A DNA stretch of 64,000 bases, taken from assembly GCF_000002425.4 (NCBI RefSeq), contig NC_037266.1:4901443-4965442 (forward strand), written 5' to 3'. Shown here piece by piece: positions 58,316-64,000 of this stretch (positions within the stretch are counted from its first letter, which is position 1; every line of letters starts with the position of its first letter). The notes beneath the pieces were generated by a model that saw only the letters and a program-made list of their open reading frames with translations, searched no databases and had not been told where the DNA came from. A program made the translations under genes and the position numbers. Origin of the DNA: Physcomitrium patens. Taxonomy: Eukaryota; Streptophyta; Bryopsida; Funariales; Funariaceae.

Positions 58316-60099
58316 TGTCGTGTTGTAACATGACAATATGGTGAAAGATGATAATATGGATCTTATTATAGAAGATCCAAGTTAAAAAAAAAAAAAATGT
58401 AGAAAAATACAGATAAAAGATAGGAAGGTAGTAAAACTTTTAGTAGTAATGTTTCCCTTTAGAAAAAATAGCTTCTACTTACTTTGTAGGGCCAAAAATA
58501 AGACAAAATAAGGTAGATTGGAAAAATAAATAATGTAGACATCTTTAGGAGAAAGTTAAGAGTAAATTCTAGTAAAAATTACTTAAAAAAACTAGATGTT
58601 GATACCTGGAGAGGGCCGGTTATGAACTAGGGTCGAAATCAGACCCTGAGGCACAAAACTGAGTCTCGACGATGACTCCAAAATTCTTTGGCAAATCAAA
58701 GAGTGGAATTTGATAGAAGATTAGATAAGGTTTCTATAAGCATTGATTTTAGATGATTTGGAGTTGTTCTGACTTTGTAAGAGCTTTGCAAAGTCAAGGT
58801 TTGTTTTGGATGTCTTGGATTTTATGAAATAAAACAAGGTTTACGTTTTAGATGATTTCAAAAGTTTTGTAATAGATCTATAGGTGAAATTTTGTAGATT
58901 TATGGTTATAGTTGTATTTAAAATGTACTGTAAATTTGAGCTTGATCTAAGGGTTGAATTTAGGAATATTGAGATTTAAGTGGGTTAAGGTCTCAAAAAC
59001 TAGAATTTTAGGTCCAATGGGATTTTTTAAGATTTCTTGTAATTTACTAGTTGAATTGAAGTGAAACTTATGTGAGAAAATATTAGACTTGATTTTCTAT
59101 TTGTATGAAAATTTTGAGATCAATCGAATGGTGCAAAAGAGAGATATTGGCTCTAAAAGATTGGCATCAAGATTGAAAAAAGAGGCATGCCAATATCCAA
59201 GCACATTTTTGAGGTTATCGTCAATTTGGTAATTTCGATCCTTTTCAATTTTTTTGTGATTGTTTTTAACTTATTTTTTTAAAAGTGTACAAAATTTGAG
59301 TTAAGATCAACGGTTTATTCATTAGTTATTGAGGTATAAATCTATTATAGGAATTACTAGAGTTTGGTTTAGGGTTTGGTTAGGGTTTGGTTTAGAATTT
59401 AGTTAGGATTTGGTTTAGGATTTAGGATTTGGATTAGGGTTTGATTTAAGATTTAAGATTTGATTTAGGATTTATTTAGGGTTTATTTAGGGTTTAGGAT
59501 TTAGTTAGGATTTGGTTTAGGATTTAGGATTTAGATCAAGGTTTGATTTAGGATTTGATTAGAGTTTTATTTAGGATTTAGGATTTGGTTAGGATTTGAT
59601 TTAGGGTTTAGAGTTTAGGATTTAGTTAGGATTTGCTTTAGGATTTAGGATTTGGATTAGGATTTGATTAGAGTTTGATTTAGGATTTAGGGTTTGGTTT
59701 AGGATTTGGTTAAGATTTGGTTGGAGTTTGATTTAAGGTTTGTTTAGGATTTGATTTAGGATTTAGGATTTTATTAGGATTTAAGATTTAATTAGTTTTG
59801 GCCTTAAGTTTGAATGATGTTCAATAGGATTTTAACTAGAATTAAATTAAGATTGAATTGAGATGTATTTGAGTGATATTTGTGATCCTTCTAATATTTC
59901 TTTAAGAATTCTTATTGTTTGTTTGAAATTTCTTTGAGGTTTTTTTGAATTTGATTAAGCTTGCTTAACATTATTATGGTCTAATTAGAGGATTGTTAGT
60001 ATTCTATTAGAATTAGAATTTTGTTATTATAATTTCCATTTTTCCTTCTACAGCTAGGTGCCTGGAGCATTCTCAAGTAAGACTTCACGTATTACGACA
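58316..60099 (+). mobile_element. S-family element, copy S3, inside the 3' LTR of element G
   Basis: Starts TGTCGTGTTGTAACA and ends ATTACGACA, giving the inverted ends TGTCGT/ACGACA. The four bases before it (ATGG, 58312-58315) are repeated exactly after it (60100-60103), and G LTR sequence lies on both sides. It has no ORF. It is the longest copy (1784 bp) because of the telomere-like array at 59341-59800. Confidence 0.78.
59341..59800 (+). repeat. Telomere-like minisatellite inside S3
   Basis: About 450 bp of units such as TTAGGATTTGGTTTAGGATT and TTAGGGTTTGG, that is TTTAGGG-like heptamers with insertions and G/A changes. It is an interstitial array, not a chromosome end, being flanked by unique S3 sequence on both sides. 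Confidence 0.8.
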
Positions 60100-60587
60100 A
60101 TGGAATTCAATATCTTCACTTAACACAATACAATTCGATAATCTTAATTTTCAAGGTCACAGATTTTTTTCAAAATGGTCAGTCTAAAGTCATATTCCAC
60201 AATATTCTAATCACAGTTTCAACAATACTTCTCTCAATCATAATTCTTCATAAGAAAATAATAAAAGCAAAGAAAATAAAGAGGTAGCACCAAGCTTATT
60301 CCAGCTTATGACTATTATAGTCTGGCCCTGATTTCCCTTTTTCAACCGCTTTATCCTACCAAAAAATAGGTCATCAACCACCAGATTTCAAAGGTTATGA
60401 ACCTTTGAATTCTTAACCATTTGTTTCACTAACAACCTATTATTACCAACTAAACTGCCTAACCATAAGTCTAATTCTCAAGATTATCAATAATCAACCA
60501 GTATCTTATCACAAAATTTATTTACATATTCTACATAGATCCACTCTTAATTGTGCAGTGCCTTCACAAACATTATTTAGCCTCAAC

Positions 60588-61274
60588 TTATAAAGACGTA
60601 GCAACATTGGCTTCTTCAATCAATGGCATTGGCTTATCATCCTTTGAATTGGTGACCTCCTTCTCTGCTACATCTTTATCGTTTGCTTTGATGTTCAAGG
60701 ATTCTTCATCCAAACGCACCATCAGATCTTCATTCAACAAACTCAATTCCCGTACTTGAGACTCAAGATGGGCAATTTGGTTATCGCGCTCCTCCAACAT
60801 CTTCTACCATTCTTCAATCGATTTCAAATGTATTTTTGAAGGTGTTGTCATTGAAACTAGCATATTGGTCTGTACTAAATTATTAGCCTTGTTTTCTAAT
60901 GTGGCTAATTTAGTCTGCAACATCGCAACTTCTACTTGCAACCGCTCTTGCCGTTCCTTCCAATCGATTTCCATCTTTGCTTTTTCAGACACCATATTTG
61001 CCATCTTCTCCTTTTTTGCCATTCACTTCTCCTTAACCCTAACATCCATCAATGCAACGTCAATTGGTGATAAGTTTTGTAAAATGTCCAAAAATCCATG
61101 CATATGCACTCCTCGAAAATCTTGCTACTTCTTCTTAGTCCAACAAACATCCAATTGGATCGACTCTATATTAGTCACAATAATATACTCCAATGGTGGC
61201 AACTCATTCTTGCGCTTTACATTGTGTTGTTTCTCCTCTCTATTCAACTACCTCTTAGTCTTCTCAATTGCCAT
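60588..61274 (-). pseudogene. Extra coiled-coil ORF of element G
   Basis: One continuous minus-strand frame from Met at 61274 to the stop at 60588 (228 codons) with four internal stops. Parts read MAKKEKMANMVSEKAKMEID, VAMLQTKLATLENKANNLVQ and LEERDNQIAHLESQVRELSL, with hydrophobic residues at heptad spacing. It lies between integrase and the 3' LTR, the position of the extra ORF (often called env-like) of some Tat/Athila elements, but shows no membrane segment or signal peptide. Function unknown. Confidence 0.6.
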
Positions 61275-61558
61275 TGTATTCTAACACAAGCAAGTACTAA
61301 CAACTAATCTCTCAAAACACACATATACGGCTGCTTACACAAAAGAAAACACAATGCTTGTCAAGAGCCCCCTTCCTACTTCTTACTATGGTTCAATCAA
61401 TTGGGTCGACTCCCCCTTATATCTCACGATTCGTCATGATGAAATACCCTACTAACTAGGTGTGACAACCAGTCTTTACTACCGCTGTCACTAATCCCAT
61501 CCATATTCCTCACACTTCTTATCACCTTACATTTACTATCCTATCATCATCATTATTT

Positions 61559-61572
61559 ACCCCCCCCCTCCC
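61559..61572 (-). other. Guanine tract after integrase of element G
   Basis: Ten C bases, T, then CCC on the plus strand (minus GGGAGGGGGGGGGG). It sits at the integrase C-terminal end, upstream of the coiled-coil ORF. It may be a second polypurine tract. Confidence 0.4.
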
Positions 61573-61599
61573 TTCAGTAACAGAAAACCCATCCTGAGT

Positions 61600-62640
61600 T
61601 TATATATAGTAAAGTTTAAGTAGATTGCCATTGATTTGTATTGTAAATTTAGTACCCATAAAATCTTCCAATTGCACTGAACCATTTGGAAATCCATCAA
61701 TAACTCGATATGGCCCATGTCATCGAACTTGAAATTTTCTTGGAAAATTTTTAAATCGACTATCATAAAGAAGTACCAAATCATTTGGCATAAAAGCTTT
61801 TGGTCTAAGCTTACTATCATAATAAGTCTTCCTTCATTTTTGTATAGTTTCCATTATCATTAATGTATTGGCTCTAATTTTATCTAATTTTTTTAATTCT
61901 TCTAAACGATGCCGTAATGAATCATGATCTCTCATTCTATTATCTATAGCAATTTGTAAACTTTGGACTTCTAATTCAATAGGTAATATTGCTTCCTGGC
62001 CATAAACCAATTGAAAAGGTGTAGCATTGATAGTAACTTTATACGTAGTATGGTATGCCCATAAAGCTGCAAACAACTTAGTGTCACAATCTGTTCCCGC
62101 TCCTAAAATTGTTTTTATTAAGATTTTACATAAAATTCTATTAGTCTTTTCTGTTTGTCCATTAGTTCTACGATGATATGATATAGTCTTATAATGTTTT
62201 ATCTCGTATTTAGCCGTAAGTGCTTTGATTGTACTATTTATAAAATGAGTTCCTCGATCACTAACCAATTCTCGTGGACAACCGAATGGTGTAATAATAT
62301 TTTCGTACAAAAAATTTGCTATTGTACTTACACTATCAGTTTTCATAGCTATGGCTTTAGCCCATTTTGTAATGTGATCCGTTGCTACCAATATATACCA
62401 TTTTTGTCCATTTTTTGAGGCTGGTGCAATTGGTCCCACAAAATCAATTTTCCATTTTCAAAAGGCGCTTGAGCCAGAATTGGTACCAATGGCATTGTTG
62501 AAGTTCCAATAGGTCGACCCGTTCTCTGACATGGGTCACAATGACGGACAAATTGGTGGGCATCTGCAAACATTGTTGGCCACCGATAACCAGCCTATAA
62601 AGCTTTACGAGCTGTGCTGTCCCCCGCAAAATGTCTACTA
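61600..62640 (-). pseudogene. Element G integrase
   Basis: Zinc-binding part near 62560-62510 (FADAHQFVRHCDPCQR). The core (62439-61834, 201 codons open) has VATDHITKWAKA, VSDRGTHF and NGQTEKTNR, so all three DDE residues are in place. The C-terminal GPY motif is in HGPYRVIDGFPNGSV (about 61715), preceded by one stop. No chromodomain follows. One frame break near 61825. Confidence 0.82.
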
Positions 62641-62659
62641 CAACTGTCCAAGTAGCAAC

Positions 62660-63428
62660 CTTCCAATATAGTACTCACTTTAGTCTGATAAATATAGTAT
62701 TGCAAAACTCCATCCTTGCCTTGTTTATATAAAGCTTCACCAATCATCATATAAAGTGCACATTTTAATATTAAATGTCGTTTAAACTTTTCATTAAAAT
62801 TTGGTGGAAAGGTTTGAAATGTCAAGTATTGAATCATTTTACTATACTCCGGAGTAATTACATCTACTGCAAACAGTTCCGCATCAGGTAGTGCATTGTT
62901 AATGGGTTTATTATCCAATATATTGGATAATCAAGATAAATGGTCCGTATTGGAATGTGATTTTTTTGGTCTTACTTGAATAGTAAAGTCAAATTCCTGC
63001 AAGAGTAAAATCCATCGTGTAATACGACCTTTCAATTGAGGCTTATTAATCATATATTTTAAAGCATCATGGTCGAGATGGAAAACAAATTTATAACCAA
63101 GAAGATAATGTCGAAACTTTTGTATGGAATAAATCATCTCTAATGCTTCTTTTTTGGTTGTTGTATAATTTCTTTCAGTTGTTACTAATTGACAACTTAC
63201 ATAATAAATAAGGTGATCAAAACCCCAGCCATCTTTCTGGCTTAGCACAGAACCAATCGTGACATTAGATGCATCCACATAAACTTGGAATGGTTTTGTC
63301 CAATAAGGTGCCACCAATATTGGTGCTAAAACTAATTTCTGTTTCAATGTTTTGAATGCAATTGTACATTCCTTTGTCCAAACTTGATTGGTCCCATCTG
63401 TTGGTGGTTTTTTTAAGAGATTTGTCAA
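62660..63428 (-). pseudogene. Element G RNase H and connection to integrase
   Basis: VYVDASNVTIGSVLSQKDGW, ERNYTTTKKEALEMIYSIQK, FRHYLLGYKFVFHLDHDALK and KGRITRWILLLQEFDF are the RNase H blocks of the Tat/Athila branch, open over 165 codons. A second piece (62918-62595) links it to integrase. Confidence 0.82.
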
Positions 63429-63469
63429 GGAAAGGCATATAACTGTAAATAGATAGATAAATCACTGAT

Positions 63470-64000
63470 ATTAACTGACATGACCGACAAATGCTTGAAC
63501 ACCCATAACAATATCTGGTTGCTTTAATTCTACTATAATCTTTATTTTATTTGGATTTGTAGCAATGCGTGCTATTGAAACTATATGACCCAACAATTTA
63601 CGAGAAGGTACACCAAATTGACACTTTTTTGAATTTAAAGAAATTTCATATTTGGTACATTGATTCAAACATTGACCTAGACATTGTAAATGCCTGGCTC
63701 TCATACTAAATGTATAGAAATCATCTAGAAATATTTCCATTGAAATTTGTAGATAATCTTAGAACGCTTGCATCATTACCCTTTGAAATGTAGATGGTGC
63801 ATTATAAAGCCCAAACGGCATAACCTTATAGGTAAAGGTCTTCCAATCCGTAGTAAAAGTAATTTTTAACTGGTCTTCTAATGTAATTTTAACTTGATTA
63901 TAATCGGAGAATCCATCAAGAAATCAATAACATTCATGTCCAGCAACAGCATCAAATATACTATCCATGAATGATAAAAGAAAATAATCCTTCTTCATAG
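63470..64000 (-). pseudogene. Element G reverse transcriptase, partial
   Basis: From the window edge: KVMPFGLYNAPSTFQ, then a stop, then MEIFLDDFYTFS with catalytic FLDD (about 63720-63731), typical of this branch, and PSRKLLGHIVS. The N-terminal part lies outside the window. Confidence 0.78.

Larger units (their letters stand above)
58091..60513 (-). repeat. Element G 3' LTR, interrupted by S3
   Basis: Plus-strand edges TGATTGTAC (58091) and CTTATCACA (60513) pair with ACAATCA and TGT..TAAGATA at the E LTR edges. Without S3 and one copy of its 4-bp duplication it is about 635 bp. Edges are approximate. Confidence 0.6.
58091..64000 (-). mobile_element. Element G: Tat/Athila-like gypsy element, 3' half, cut by window end
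   Basis: On the minus strand, from the right edge: RT, RNase H, integrase (no chromodomain), an extra coiled-coil ORF, and a 3' LTR (58091-60513, containing S3). It is related to element E through its LTR but runs the other way, and it lies where E protease breaks off, so it most simply inserted into E. Gag and the 5' LTR lie outside the window. Confidence 0.75.

Noticed and set aside
59341..59800. A true telomere or chromosome end
   Set aside because: The array is degenerate, internal to S3, and followed by further element G sequence.

Overview
This is nuclear DNA of a land plant. The evidence is two spliced genes with GT-AG introns (one encoding a protein with a plastid-type N terminus), a fragment resembling plant mitochondrial ribosomal protein mS23, a plant-type polyamine oxidase fragment, and a dense set of plant-type LTR retrotransposons. 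The species cannot be fixed from the sequence. The window is AT-rich. The genes and the captured gene fragments are visibly richer in GC than their surroundings. I found no rRNA, tRNA or CRISPR array.

Two host genes look intact, both on the minus strand. At 5923-9812 an 11-exon gene encodes a 627-residue J-domain protein with GPALPP-like motifs and a DUF3752-like tail. At 46711-48508 a 4-exon gene encodes a 374-residue, probably plastid, membrane protein of unknown function, with an intron in its 5' UTR. A short mS23-like piece lies just upstream of the J-domain gene.

Just beyond the 3' end of the J-domain gene lies a 2.6-kb Mutator-like element (2990-5593). It has long terminal inverted repeats and a perfect 9-bp target duplication, and it carries a broken polyamine oxidase gene fragment: a Pack-MULE.

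Most of the rest is nested retrotransposons. Element A (12096-17874, minus) is a chromovirus sitting in an old copia relic. Element C (about 19925-32455, minus) is a decayed chromovirus. It was entered by a solo LTR (22079-22615) and by the complete chromovirus B (23274-31515, plus). B was itself hit, 8 bp inside its 5' LTR, by a member of a second repeat family called S here (23282-24606). Copia element F (33569-45947, plus) contains the younger chromovirus D (34277-40689, minus), whose LTRs carry 100-bp tandem repeats built of heat-shock-element motifs just upstream of a TATA box. On the right, a Tat/Athila-like element E (from about 53897, plus: LTR, PBS, gag, protease) is cut off by a related element G in the opposite orientation (58091 to the window end, minus: RT, RNase H, integrase, an extra coiled-coil ORF, 3' LTR). 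The 3' LTR of G contains another S copy (58316-60099). A third S copy lies at 320-1894.

For most insertions the order of events can be read from matching target-site duplications. The least familiar items are the heat-shock-element LTR of D, the S family with its telomere-like internal arrays and 4-bp duplications, the Pack-MULE, and the extra coiled-coil ORF of G.
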